Source: Helicobacter jaachi (GTDB taxonomy: Bacteria > Campylobacterota > Campylobacteria > Campylobacterales > Helicobacteraceae). From it: a DNA stretch of 64,000 bases. The stretch's first letter is position 1. Every line of letters begins with the position of its first letter. The translations under genes and the position numbers were made by a program. This document shows, piece by piece, positions 1-8,425 of the stretch. The stretch is taken from positions 372,001-436,000 of the forward strand of contig NZ_JRPR02000001.1 of the NCBI RefSeq assembly GCF_000763135.2. The letters are read 5' to 3'. The notes beneath the pieces were generated by a model, which was not told the origin of the DNA, did not search any database, and saw only the letters and a program-made list of their open reading frames with translations.

Positions 1-54
1 TAGCCGCAAAATGTTATATAATATGCGCTAGATTCTGTAAAAAGGTGGTGAGTT

Positions 55-459
55 ATGGACATCATTCATAGTAGTTTTTTTGATATTGTGCAAAATAGCA
101 TTAGTAAGACGCCTCATGATTCTATCATGCCGCTTAAAAAGGGGTATTTGAGCAAGATTAGTATGCTTGGCACGCATAATGATGTGTTTTTGTTATTTAA
201 TAAGGCTTTTTTGCGTATTTTTTGTGCCGATTTTTTAGGGGATAAGAATCCTAGCGAGCAATCTTTGGAGGATATGGCAAGGGAACTTGCTAATCTTGTC
301 GTAGGCAGGGCAAAGGTGATGACGCAAGAATTAGGCAAAAATTTTAATATCTCAACACCGGAGTATTTAGGCTATCGTTTGATTAAAAATTATGACCATG
401 GATTACATTTTAGGCTATCGCGCGGGCGATGCAGTATTTATATGCGCCGCGTGAGGTAG
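55..459 (+). CDS. CheX-like chemotaxis phosphatase-family protein
   Basis: A 134-residue protein resembling the CheX/CheC/FliY phosphatase family, which dephosphorylates CheY-P. The most telling segment is around residues 77-92, where an E-L-A-N stretch sits in an alpha helix followed by a small-residue patch. It matches the ExxN active-site helix of the family. Only one such motif is seen, as in CheX. The ATG at 55 follows a purine-rich AGGTGG stretch. It lies directly before fliN, which supports a role in chemotaxis or motor switching. The enzymatic call is family-level inference; a non-catalytic flagellar accessory protein remains possible. Confidence 0.6.
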   Translation: MDIIHSSFFDIVQNSISKTPHDSIMPLKKGYLSKISMLGTHNDVFLLFNKAFLRIFCADFLGDKNPSEQSLEDMARELANLVVGRAKVMTQELGKNFNISTPEYLGYRLIKNYDHGLHFRLSRGRCSIYMRRVR

Positions 460-504
460 GCTGTAGATTCTATGGTGTATCAGATTCTATAAAAGGAGCG
501 GCTT

Positions 505-861
505 ATGGCTGGAGAGACTATTTTAGACAAACAGCGCATTCACACAGCCAAAGAAATAGAGCTTGCCACATATCTTGAGGATATGATGAAAAACTATACC
601 GGGCTTTTAGATATGGAAGTGCTATTTAATGCCGAGCTAGGTAATACCAAAATACCGCTTGGCGAGATTTTGCGCTTTGAGAAAGGCTCTATTATTGATT
701 TAGGAAAGCCTGCAGGGGAGAGCATTGAGACATTTATTAATGGGCGCGTTATAGGTAAGGGTGAAGTTATGGTGTATGAGCGCAATTTGGCTATTCGTAT
801 TAATGAAATTTTAGATTCTAATGCCATTGTGTATTATCTCACGCGTGAGAATGAAAAGTAG
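505..861 (+). CDS. fliN: Flagellar motor switch protein FliN
   Basis: 118 residues, the usual size for a short FliN. Residues about 35-110 form the SpoA (surface presentation of antigens) domain: the V-L-F-N-A-E-L-G strand, the L-G-E-I-L-R-F-E-K-G-S-I-I-D-L turn and the V-I-G-K-G-E-V strand are typical. FliN forms the C-ring with FliM and FliG at the base of the flagellum and takes part in rotational switching and export. Start at 505 has AAAAGGAG upstream; the preceding 20 bp hold an AGATTCTATAA word. fliO follows 17 bp downstream. Confidence 0.9.
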   Translation: MAGETILDKQRIHTAKEIELATYLEDMMKNYTGLLDMEVLFNAELGNTKIPLGEILRFEKGSIIDLGKPAGESIETFINGRVIGKGEVMVYERNLAIRINEILDSNAIVYYLTRENEK

Positions 862-878
862 TTTAGACTATCACAAAT

Positions 879-1820
879 ATGAAAAAGATAATTTTTGTAT
901 GTTTGCTGCCTTTGTGTGTTAGTGTGCTTTGGGCTAATGTAAAAGTAAAGGATTTTACTTTTAATCAAACAAGTCAAAGCATTGAGCTTATCCTCACGCT
1001 TGATAGCGCGTATGATAAAGCCCCTAGTTTGACAGAAGATGAGGGCTATAAAGGTGTGATTTTCCCGAATCTTAAAGCAGATTCTAAAAATGAAAACTTC
1101 AAGCAAACTTTTATCAGTCAAATACAAGTGTTTAATGTCCAAGATAAGCTCTATGTGCTAGGGATAGGCGATTCGCGCTTTATGAGTGTGAATGTGGGTA
1201 GAGCGCCCAATGCGCTAAAAATCACATTTAGTCGCGCTACCCCACCCCAAAGTGAGCTTGATAAATTGCTCCAAACGCCCCATAATGCCAATATCCCAAC
1301 TATTGAGATACAAAATAGCCAATCTAACCCCGCGCAAGCAGCGCTTGCCCAAACGCCAAATCCAATGCAGTCCGCTTCCACACAGCCCACATCTGCGCAA
1401 ACAAACCAGAATCTCCTGCCATTTAAAAATGATTTAAGCATTGATACTTGGCGATATGTGGCTGTGCTAGGCGTTATGGGCGTGCTTGTGTTGGTGCTAT
1501 GGATAGTCAAGCGATATGTAGTGCATAAAAAGCAGTTTGGGCATTATTTTTCCACGCCCAAAAAAGCGGCATTTGACCCCACAAAGATAGAGATTATCTC
1601 GCAGAAAAATCTAGATTCTAAACACAGAATCTTAACTATAGAATCTAATGGCTATCGGTATTTAATCCTTATTGGTTTATCGGGCACTACGCTTATTGAC
1701 CGCTATCCTATCCCGCAAAGTATTAGCAAAGAGGAGCAATTGCGCCTTGATGACCAGTTTGCCAAACTCTTAGAGCAAAAGCAAGAGCGACTTTCTCAAT
1801 ATATCCATGATGAGAAATAG
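879..1820 (+). CDS. fliO: FliO-like flagellar export protein with large periplasmic domain
   Basis: 313 residues. An N-terminal signal peptide (residues 1-19, cut after W-A) leads into a beta-rich periplasmic domain to about residue 130, then a Q/P/S/T-rich linker, one membrane helix at about 190-211 and a cytoplasmic segment. The cytoplasmic strands (I-E-I-I-S-Q-K-N-L-D, R-I-L-T-I-E-S-N-G, Y-L-I-L-I-G-L-S) resemble the FliO domain that helps assemble the FliP export gate. Position directly after fliN supports this, as does the known large-periplasmic-domain form of FliO in Helicobacter. Ends overlapping the next gene by 14 bp. No enzymatic motif is seen. Confidence 0.7.
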   Translation: MKKIIFVCLLPLCVSVLWANVKVKDFTFNQTSQSIELILTLDSAYDKAPSLTEDEGYKGVIFPNLKADSKNENFKQTFISQIQVFNVQDKLYVLGIGDSRFMSVNVGRAPNALKITFSRATPPQSELDKLLQTPHNANIPTIEIQNSQSNPAQAALAQTPNPMQSASTQPTSAQTNQNLLPFKNDLSIDTWRYVAVLGVMGVLVLVLWIVKRYVVHKKQFGHYFSTPKKAAFDPTKIEIISQKNLDSKHRILTIESNGYRYLILIGLSGTTLIDRYPIPQSISKEEQLRLDDQFAKLLEQKQERLSQYIHDEK

Positions 1821-2589
1821 TATGCAAGCAAATATAGGGCTTAATGCGCAGACTCACTCGCATTTGCGGCTATGGCTACTTGTCTCCTTAATCATTCATC
1901 TGCTTATTTTGGCCTTGCTTTTTGTGCGATTTCAGGGTTTGCAGTTTAAAAAAGGCACTTCGAGTAATCCACAGATGAAAGTTGCAGGCTTTCAGATTCT
2001 AGGAGGTGGGGAGGTGCAGGAGAGTGATAATGCCCAAACTCAAGTCGCCGCGCCATTGCGTAATCTCACACAGCCAACCCCTCCCAAACCGCAAACGCCA
2101 AGTGCCAAATCTAGCCCGCCCACATTTGATTTAAGCTCCTTAAGCTTGTATAATAACACCGGCAAGGCTAAGCAAAATCAAAAGCCCAAAAGCCGCCTTA
2201 AGGCGCTAGCTAAATTTCCGGGCATTGATAATATCGCAAGAAGAGATATTGAGGAGCTTTATGGCGCGGAGTTTGGGGACTATGGGCTAGCGGAGCAAGA
2301 ATTTTTAGTGAATAATTTGCGCGATATTGGGCGCATTACGCAAAGATACTTGCGCTATCCACCAAGTGCGGCGCGCTTAGGGCAAGAGGGTGTGAGTGCG
2401 GTGGAGTTTTATCTACACCCAAATGGCGATATTAGCGGATTAAAGATTATCATTTCATCGCAATATATGCTCTTAGACCGCAATAGCGAGCGCACGATTG
2501 AGATTGCATATAAAGACTATCCGCGCCCAGTGAGCAAGACAAAAATTCGTATTTTTGTGACCTATGGGCTTTATTACTATGGATATTAA
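1807..2589 (+). CDS. TonB-like energy transducer
   Basis: 260 residues. A hydrophilic N-terminus is followed by one membrane helix (about residues 20-41), a proline-rich spacer (P-T-P-P-K-P-Q-T-P) and a C-terminal TonB domain (about 175-260) containing the R-Y-P-P-S-A-A-R-L-G-Q-E-G-V motif. TonB proteins carry proton-motive energy from ExbBD to outer-membrane receptors. No exbB, exbD or receptor is adjacent. The start at 1807 overlaps fliO by 14 bp; an in-frame ATG at 1822 is an alternative. Coupling to the flagellar genes is positional only. Confidence 0.75.
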   Translation: MMRNSMQANIGLNAQTHSHLRLWLLVSLIIHLLILALLFVRFQGLQFKKGTSSNPQMKVAGFQILGGGEVQESDNAQTQVAAPLRNLTQPTPPKPQTPSAKSSPPTFDLSSLSLYNNTGKAKQNQKPKSRLKALAKFPGIDNIARRDIEELYGAEFGDYGLAEQEFLVNNLRDIGRITQRYLRYPPSAARLGQEGVSAVEFYLHPNGDISGLKIIISSQYMLLDRNSERTIEIAYKDYPRPVSKTKIRIFVTYGLYYYGY

Positions 2590-2599
2590 AGGAGTAAAA

Positions 2600-4129
2600 A
2601 TGATAGATAAGATATTGTTACGAGGGGGGGGGGGGTATTGGCTATTTGTAAGCCTTTATATCATAGCCATTGTGTATAAGTCGAGCATGCCTCTTATGGG
2701 TGGCGATGATATGAGCATTTATACGCAGCTTGTGCAGGATAAAAGCGCGTGGCATGGGCTAGCTTTTGGCAATGGGCGATTTTTCCCTCTAGCAGGCTGG
2801 GCTTTGACTTTAATGGCATATATATCTATTGACCCTTATGCGCTTATGTTTATTAATGCTCTAAGTGTCTTTGGCATTGCTTTAAGTTTTTATATATTGG
2901 CTAAAAGCTTAGATGTGCCGCACCACTATATACTTATAAGCTTTGCTTTGGTGGCTTTAAGTGTGGGCTTTGTCAAAATTATGACACAAATTACTTTCCC
3001 TGAAACTACGCAGATTCTATTTCTTATGCTTTTCTTGCTTTGCGCGTATAAATTATTTTCTACACAAAGTTTAATCTATGCAATTTTTGGCTTAGTATGC
3101 GCCAATGCATGCCTTTATCTTAAAGAAGTATCTTTTATTTTTATCGGTGGATTTGGATTTTTTTATTGCGCGTTTAAAATATATGCCAAAGAGACATTAA
3201 GTAAAAAAGAGCTTATTTTTTCTCTGCTATGCATGCTGTGTGCGGTTTTGTTTTTAGTGCTGTATATGTATTTTACGCGCGAGGCAAGTAGTAGCTATGC
3301 AGAAAATGGTGTTTTCTCCCCGCTGCGCACGCTTGTGGTGCTACTGCTTGCGCTGCCTTTTGTAAGTATTGCCCTCCCGCTTATGCTTATTTATAGAATC
3401 TATGGCGTATTAGTGCGTAAAGATGCCATAAACGCATTTTGGGATAGTATTTTATGCATAGCGGCGCTGTATGTGATAGCGTATTTGGTATTAGGTATGG
3501 CAAGCTTTCATTATTTTGTCCCGCCTAGCGTTCTTGTATGCTTATATGGGATATTTTTCTGGCGCACTTATAGGGAGCGTATTAAAAAAGCGTGGATTAC
3601 CAAGCTAAGTGTGGCAGTTATGGGATTTATTTGGCTTACAAGCACCTTTCCGCAGGGCTTGCACTACTATGGGCAAAATAAAATTCAAACATATAGCTAT
3701 AATGAGGCTATGGACTTTTTGGCTGATTTTTTGAAGCAATCCCCGCAGAAAACTTACAAAATACATTTTGTGGGCTTTGTAAAGGGTGGCTATAATGAAT
3801 GGATGTATCCGCATTGGTATAGTGTTTTGCCAACTTTTTATAATGTGCGTAATTTTGAGATTGTAGATTCTATAAATGGCGCGGATATTTTGGTGCTTAG
3901 TAATTATGCGGATATATTTATTGATAACGCCTTTGTAGATTCTATACTTGCCTCGCATAAGGTGTTATTTGCTAGTGATAATTGGGGATATATGCCTTAT
4001 TATAATCTTTTAAGTCTTGGCGCGTGGGGCTTGCAAAATGCAGGTGTAAAACACCATCTAAGCAACAAGGGCAATATTTTTAAACTCCCCGCGCAAGTGT
4101 ATGTTTTACAAACAGAATCTACTCAATAG
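2600..4129 (+). CDS. Phase-variable GT-C-like multi-pass membrane protein
   Basis: The start is taken at 2600, preceded by AAAGGAG at 2588-2594, giving 509 residues; an upstream in-frame ATG at 2564 has no comparable site. About ten membrane helices are visible. The first long loop carries G-G-D-D, the acidic pair typical of GT-C glycosyltransferases that use lipid-linked sugars. Codons 9-12 are four glycines encoded by a G12 tract (2624-2635). In this copy the frame is open. Loss or gain of one G would stop translation early. It probably modifies a surface glycan, but the sugar and acceptor are unknown. Its 3-prime end overlaps the convergent gene by 11 bp. Confidence 0.6.
   Translation: MIDKILLRGGGGYWLFVSLYIIAIVYKSSMPLMGGDDMSIYTQLVQDKSAWHGLAFGNGRFFPLAGWALTLMAYISIDPYALMFINALSVFGIALSFYILAKSLDVPHHYILISFALVALSVGFVKIMTQITFPETTQILFLMLFLLCAYKLFSTQSLIYAIFGLVCANACLYLKEVSFIFIGGFGFFYCAFKIYAKETLSKKELIFSLLCMLCAVLFLVLYMYFTREASSSYAENGVFSPLRTLVVLLLALPFVSIALPLMLIYRIYGVLVRKDAINAFWDSILCIAALYVIAYLVLGMASFHYFVPPSVLVCLYGIFFWRTYRERIKKAWITKLSVAVMGFIWLTSTFPQGLHYYGQNKIQTYSYNEAMDFLADFLKQSPQKTYKIHFVGFVKGGYNEWMYPHWYSVLPTFYNVRNFEIVDSINGADILVLSNYADIFIDNAFVDSILASHKVLFASDNWGYMPYYNLLSLGAWGLQNAGVKHHLSNKGNIFKLPAQVYVLQTESTQ
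2624..2635 (+). repeat. G12 homopolymer, likely phase-variation tract
   Basis: Twelve consecutive G residues lie 24 bp inside the GT-C-like gene, between CGA and TATTGG. Tracts of this length slip during replication in Helicobacter and Campylobacter. With 12 G the downstream 1.5 kb frame is continuous, so the gene is ON in this copy. Confidence 0.85.
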
Positions 4130-4439
4130 CGGTGTTTAGCATTTCTTGTGATTTTTTAAGGGCGTTTAGCTGCATATCTTTAAATGCTTGGCTATCGGGT
4201 AGCTGCGGTTGGGGAATGTTGGCTGCGCTTTTGCCTTTTATTTCAGTGGGCTGCTGCCCGCGCGGCATTTTCACAAAGACATCTTCATAATTTTTCTTGC
4301 CCATACTGTGGCGAATGTAGATTTCACCTGTATTGCTTGAGTAAATATAAGTATCTTTCCCATCGCTAAACATCACCCATTCACCAGCAAGCGCGATATT
4401 CACACATAATGCGCATAATGCTACTTTTATATATCTCAT
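4119..4439 (-). CDS. Small secreted protein of unknown function
   Basis: 106 residues with a clear signal peptide (residues 1-18, cut after L-A). The mature part has a short beta-rich segment resembling W-V-M-F-S-D-G-K-D-T-Y-I-Y and a lysine- and glutamine-containing C-terminal helix. The family is not recognised. Its start overlaps the end of hisG by 4 bp (ATGA-type coupling), so it is probably the last gene of the minus-strand run. Its 3-prime end overlaps the convergent membrane protein gene by 11 bp. Confidence 0.55.
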   Translation of the reverse strand: MRYIKVALCALCVNIALAGEWVMFSDGKDTYIYSSNTGEIYIRHSMGKKNYEDVFVKMPRGQQPTEIKGKSAANIPQPQLPDSQAFKDMQLNALKKSQEMLNTAIE

Positions 4440-5044
4440 ACTATCTCCTTTAGGCGATTATAAAGGCTTAAGATAAGCTCTTTTTTCTCATAAAAGCTAT
4501 TTTTATTGGCGACTAAATATGCGCTAGATTCCATAATAACTTCATCGATTTTAAGATTATTTTGCCTCATCGTATTGCCACTTTCCACAATATCCACAAT
4601 TCCATCGCTTAGCCCCACAAGCGGAGCTAGCTCAATAGAGCCATAAAGCTTTAGCGCCTCGATAGATACAGCCTTGCTCGCAAAGTGTTGGCGCGTGATA
4701 TGAGGCATTTTGGTAGCGATTTTAAGCTGAGGCTTTTGATAATCTAGGCTTTTGCCCACTTCAGAGCCTACTACTACCTTGCATTTGCCAATGTTTAGGT
4801 TTAATAATCTTACTACATTTGCCTGCTGCTCCTCTATCACATCAAGCCCTACAATACCTACATCAGCGGCTTTGTGAGTAACATAAGTAGGCACATCTTG
4901 GCTACGCACTAGCATAAAAGTAAAATGTTTATGCTCTAAAATCAGCTTTCTATCATCAAAGACAAATTGCGTATCATACAGCCGCTCAAATAATGCTAGG
5001 CTTTCATTTGCTATGCGCCCTTTGGGTAAGGCTACCTTTATCAT
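4436..5044 (-). CDS. hisG: ATP phosphoribosyltransferase, short form
   Basis: 202 residues, the size of the short HisG (HisGS). It catalyses the first step of histidine synthesis, joining ATP and PRPP. The N-terminal V-A-L-P-K-G-R motif (residues 4-10) and the PRPP-loop-like E-S-G-N-T-M-R-Q-N-N-L segment (about 154-164) are diagnostic. The C-terminal regulatory ACT-like domain of long HisG is absent. Short HisG normally works in a complex with HisZ, which is not in this window. It sits alone here rather than in a his operon, 19 bp downstream of coaX. Confidence 0.93.
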   Translation of the reverse strand: MIKVALPKGRIANESLALFERLYDTQFVFDDRKLILEHKHFTFMLVRSQDVPTYVTHKAADVGIVGLDVIEEQQANVVRLLNLNIGKCKVVVGSEVGKSLDYQKPQLKIATKMPHITRQHFASKAVSIEALKLYGSIELAPLVGLSDGIVDIVESGNTMRQNNLKIDEVIMESSAYLVANKNSFYEKKELILSLYNRLKEIV

Positions 5045-5063
5045 ATCGCCTCCTTTATAGAAT

Positions 5064-5684
5064 CTAGATATGTTTTTCTAGGGCTTTTTGCATGCCCTTA
5101 AATACCAGTGTATTATCATAAATGGCATTTTCAAAAAAACGCGCAAAAAATTTGCCATCACCGCCAGTAAAATATAACTTTTTAGTGCGCGAAGTATTTT
5201 TAATCATTAATATCACGCTTTTTATCGCGCCAAAGCTTAGCGCGTCTGTGGTGTTTTTGGGCAATTCATAAAGATTTACGCCCGGCTCTAGCTCTTTATT
5301 GAGCGCGGGCGAAATATCAGCACACATTTTTTTATACGCAGCAAGCCCGGGCATAATGTAGCCACCCATATGGATACCCTCATGCATAATATCAGCAGTA
5401 ATAGCACTGCCTGCATCGATAATTACACCATCGCTAATGGCTTTGCAAGCGGCCTTTCTATCTATACCTAAGCCCTCATAGGGCGTATCTAGCTCAATAT
5501 ACTCTCCCACATTAATGCAATAAGGGTGCGAAGCGAGCAAACATCGCTCAAATCGCTCATTTACGCTTATGTAATAAATGGGCAGATTCTCTTTTTTTTT
5601 TGTGAGTGCGTAGGGCTTTTCTTTCCAAATGCGCCCTTTATGATAAAAATGCAAAAAAGTATTGCCCACATCGCACAAAAGCAT
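5064..5684 (-). CDS. coaX: Type III pantothenate kinase
   Basis: 206 residues, short for CoaX but within the range seen in Campylobacterota. It phosphorylates pantothenate, the first step to coenzyme A. Residues 4-9 (C-D-V-G-N-T) form the ASKHA phosphate loop. I-D-A-G-S-A-I-T-A-D (about 91-100) carries the catalytic aspartate region, and Y-F-T-G-G-D-G (about 171-177) is the adenosine motif. The start overlaps the stop of the upstream lipoprotein gene by 1 base. An A10 run near codons 28-31 could slip, but the frame is intact. Confidence 0.9.
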   Translation of the reverse strand: MLLCDVGNTFLHFYHKGRIWKEKPYALTKKKENLPIYYISVNERFERCLLASHPYCINVGEYIELDTPYEGLGIDRKAACKAISDGVIIDAGSAITADIMHEGIHMGGYIMPGLAAYKKMCADISPALNKELEPGVNLYELPKNTTDALSFGAIKSVILMIKNTSRTKKLYFTGGDGKFFARFFENAIYDNTLVFKGMQKALEKHI

Positions 5685-6739
5685 TATTCAAACCTTGTAT
5701 ATGCCCTATCGTAGAAAAAAGTATCTTTGGTATAAAAAAGACTTTTTTTCTTAGGGAGCTTATTTTTATACACTAATGGCGTAAAATCGCTAAGATTAAT
5801 AGCGATAGTGTAGCCGCCTTTTTCAAGCGTATAAAGCGTGTCATTATGGATAATAAGCCCACTTAGCACCGCAAAAGGCAGGCGCGTTTTACGCAAAAGT
5901 TTTAAAGTATGGTCAAGCTCTAAAATTTCGCCCTCAATACTTAGCACATACACTTTGTTATTAGCAAACAGCACATCGCGCAAATCCACATCATATTTGA
6001 AATTCTTATCATCAATAATGGCGCTCACACGCTTTGCAGTAGCCGCTAGCAAGTAATTACCCTGCGCATACATATAAATCACATTATTAAAAAATTTATC
6101 ACTGCTTATGAGAATATCTTTAATAATTTTATTTTGCGCGATGCTATATATGAGGATTTTCCCTTCTAAGTCGGGATAAATCACATATTCATTAGTGATT
6201 TGAGGCGCGGCAAGGTAGGCGTTAATGGCAATGGCTTGGGGGTATTTTTGTGAAAAAATCTCTTTTTGCGCGCTTATATCATAAAAAATAAGCGTGTTAT
6301 CAATCATCACAAGAGCGAGTTTATCGCCCTTTAGGCTTGCAGAAATCACACAGCTATCAAAAGGCAGCGTGTGCAAAATGCTTTGATGACTTTGCGGTGC
6401 ATTACGCGCATTTTGCGCACTAGATTCTATCGTGCTAGATTCTATAATGAGAATTTCGCCGCAAGCTTTCTGCACGACATAAGTGTGATTATCTTGCGTG
6501 AGGAAAGTATAGCCTTTCTGCAGCACTAAAGGCGTAATGCCTTGCCAAAAGCTTATAAGTGTATTATCCTTAAGCGTAGCTCCCTGTCTTGTTACGCTCT
6601 GCAGAGGCGCGCTAAGTGTGCCTTTAAAGGGCATCTCACCGCTTATGAGCTTTGGCTCAAAATGCTTTTTTGAGCTACAGCCACTTATGAGCAATAGCGC
6701 GCAGATAATCCATAAAAACACATATTTTTGCTCTCTCAT
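5684..6739 (-). CDS. Beta-propeller lipoprotein
   Basis: The ATG at 6739 is chosen because GGAG lies 8 bp upstream and because it puts a lipoprotein signal at the N-terminus: a hydrophobic helix ending in L-L-I-S-G-C. That gives 351 residues. The rest consists of repeated beta-strand units of the PQQ/WD type, such as L-A-L-V-M-I-D-N-T-L-I-F-Y-D and N-E-Y-V-I-Y-P-D-L-E-G-K-I-L-I-Y. It is probably a membrane-anchored scaffold. Coupling to the upstream TPR-like membrane gene recalls the BamB/YfgM arrangement, which is inference. Confidence 0.65.
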   Translation of the reverse strand: MREQKYVFLWIICALLLISGCSSKKHFEPKLISGEMPFKGTLSAPLQSVTRQGATLKDNTLISFWQGITPLVLQKGYTFLTQDNHTYVVQKACGEILIIESSTIESSAQNARNAPQSHQSILHTLPFDSCVISASLKGDKLALVMIDNTLIFYDISAQKEIFSQKYPQAIAINAYLAAPQITNEYVIYPDLEGKILIYSIAQNKIIKDILISSDKFFNNVIYMYAQGNYLLAATAKRVSAIIDDKNFKYDVDLRDVLFANNKVYVLSIEGEILELDHTLKLLRKTRLPFAVLSGLIIHNDTLYTLEKGGYTIAINLSDFTPLVYKNKLPKKKSLFYTKDTFFYDRAYTRFE

Positions 6740-6749
6740 ATACGCTCCG

Positions 6750-7400
6750 CTATGATGATGGCTTATTATCAATGCCATAATGCTTAAGCATAGTTGCCTC
6801 ATTTCTTAGTGGCGAATCTTGAGGGATAAGCATAAGCTTTTGGTGGGCTTGGTCTATTTTGTTGGCTTTAAAGAGTATGTAGGCTGCTTGCAGAGTGGCT
6901 AAATCTTTAAGATTTGCAGATTTTATAGAATCTAGAGGCTGCAAGAGCGCATTTATATCCTCATTTGGCTTGCTCGCCTCGTTTGCCTCTAGTATCGCAC
7001 CTGCTTGCAAAGAAGCCATTTCATATTGCGCGAGCAAACGCACAAAGTCATTTTGAGAATCTAAAAGCCCCTCATACACTGCCCTATCGCCGTGTGCATT
7101 AAAATATTGATATAAATCATACAGCTGCGGGCTAGATTGCTTTAAGGTTTGCAAAGCCTCTTTATCCTCTGCATTTTGTGTGAGCTTATCATAAGCACTG
7201 CTAGCCTCTTGCGCGCGTTTAGAATCTAGATATTGCGCCACTTGCCAGTATATGAGCGCGCCAATAATACACAGCACTAGCACGATAATAAAAGTGCGGT
7301 ATTTCCTCCATAATCGCTCTAGCCTAAAGGCATTCTCTAGCATTTTTTCGTCATTGTCAAATGATTCTTTAATGCCTTTAAGATTTGTCTGCAAATCCAT
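6750..7400 (-). CDS. Membrane-anchored TPR-like protein (YfgM-type)
   Basis: 216 residues. A charged N-terminal segment of about 35 residues precedes one membrane helix (about 37-55), and the rest is predicted alpha-helical with alternating A/L/Y positions like tetratricopeptide repeats. This plan matches YfgM/DUF2133 proteins, which anchor helical repeats in the periplasm. AAAGGAG lies just upstream of the ATG. It ends 11 bp before the beta-propeller lipoprotein. In many bacteria a YfgM-like gene sits beside bamB, and that pairing is the main support for the call. Confidence 0.55.
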   Translation of the reverse strand: MDLQTNLKGIKESFDNDEKMLENAFRLERLWRKYRTFIIVLVLCIIGALIYWQVAQYLDSKRAQEASSAYDKLTQNAEDKEALQTLKQSSPQLYDLYQYFNAHGDRAVYEGLLDSQNDFVRLLAQYEMASLQAGAILEANEASKPNEDINALLQPLDSIKSANLKDLATLQAAYILFKANKIDQAHQKLMLIPQDSPLRNEATMLKHYGIDNKPSS

Positions 7401-7422
7401 ACAATCTCCTTTTATTGATATT

Positions 7423-7863
7423 TTAGCTCACGCCAGAAGAGCCAAAGCCCCCACTTCCGCGCTCTGTATCGCTTAAATCTACCACTTCTTGAAACACAGC
7501 TTGATAAATCTCATTAATCACAGCTTGGGCTATTCTATCGCCTTTTTTAATAAAAAATGTCTCATTTGAATGATTAATAAGGATAATTTTAATTTCACCC
7601 CTATAGTCGCTATCAATCGTGCCGGGCGTATTTAGCACGCTTATGCCATTTCTAAGCGCTAGCCCACTTCTTGGACGCACTTGAATTTCAAAGCCAGATT
7701 CTATCTCAAAGGCTAAACCTGTGCTAATTAGCATTCTTTGTGCAGCTTGAAGCTCATAATCTTCAATAGCATGCAAATCAAAGCCTGCTGATTGCGGGCT
7801 TTGGTAAGCAGGGATTATGGCATCTTTATGCAGTTTTTTAATCTTTAGCGTGACGTATTTCAT
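7423..7863 (-). CDS. dut: Deoxyuridine 5-triphosphate nucleotidohydrolase
   Basis: 146 residues, typical for trimeric dUTPase, which hydrolyses dUTP to dUMP and keeps uracil out of DNA. All five conserved motifs are visible: A-G-F-D-L, P-R-S-G-L-A, the uridine-binding G-T-I-D-S-D-Y-R-G-E, R-I-A-Q, and the C-terminal glycine-rich R-G-S-G-G-F-G-S-S-G that closes over the active site. It lies 9 bp downstream of greA in the same minus-strand run. Confidence 0.95.
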   Translation of the reverse strand: MKYVTLKIKKLHKDAIIPAYQSPQSAGFDLHAIEDYELQAAQRMLISTGLAFEIESGFEIQVRPRSGLALRNGISVLNTPGTIDSDYRGEIKIILINHSNETFFIKKGDRIAQAVINEIYQAVFQEVVDLSDTERGSGGFGSSGVS

Positions 7864-7872
7864 AATATAATC

Positions 7873-8358
7873 CTAAAAAACAATATCTTTATAAAATACT
7901 TCAAGGATTTCAAATTCATTTTCGCCATTTGGCAGCATAATGCTCACTTCATCGCCTTGCTTTTTGCCCATGAGAGCCTTAGCAATAGGTGAGGACACAG
8001 AGATTAAGCCTTGCGATGGATTGCTCTCCATTGAGCCAACAAGCGTGTAGATAAATTCTTTATCCGTATCAAGATTAAGGATTTTAACACTTGAGCCAAA
8101 GCTGATTTTATCATGGGGCAGCGTGGAGGGGTCAATCACCTGCGCATTTGCTAGCATAAGCCCTAATTCATTAATGCGCGCCTCTATGAAAGCCTGTTTT
8201 TCGCGCGCAGCATGGTATTCTGCATTTTCTTTCAAATCTCCATGCGAGCGTGCCACATCGATTTCTACTACGATATTTGGACGCTGCACTTCTTTTAAAT
8301 TTTTTAATTCTGCTACAAGCTTTTCATAGCCGTAATTGGTCATGGGTTCTGTTGCCAT
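7873..8358 (-). CDS. greA: Transcription elongation factor GreA
   Basis: Start at 8358, where GGGAG precedes ATG, gives 161 residues; the ORF extends nine codons further upstream without a ribosome site. The N-terminal coiled coil (about 10-75) contains the acidic tip region R-S-H-G-D-L-K-E-N-A-E-Y-H-A-A, which reaches the RNA polymerase active site and stimulates cleavage of backtracked transcripts. The C-terminal FKBP-like domain ends with S-P-I-A-K-A-L-M-G-K-K-Q-G-D-E-V, typical of GreA. Confidence 0.95.
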   Translation of the reverse strand: MATEPMTNYGYEKLVAELKNLKEVQRPNIVVEIDVARSHGDLKENAEYHAAREKQAFIEARINELGLMLANAQVIDPSTLPHDKISFGSSVKILNLDTDKEFIYTLVGSMESNPSQGLISVSSPIAKALMGKKQGDEVSIMLPNGENEFEILEVFYKDIVF

Positions 8359-8425
8359 TTGTCTCCCTATAAATAGTGATTTCAAACAAAATTGCTAATC
8401 ATAGCTAAAGTAAAATAAACAAGGG

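Noticed and set aside
1611-1653. Facing AGATTCTA words inside fliO as a terminator
   Set aside because: The pair lies mid-gene with a short gap, and the frame continues; internal pairs are expected when a word is this frequent.
5838-6056. Plus-strand ORFs opposite the minus-strand run (5838-6056, 6537-6755, 7252-7476, 8123-8329)
   Set aside because: They mirror conserved minus-strand genes and show no coding signature of their own.
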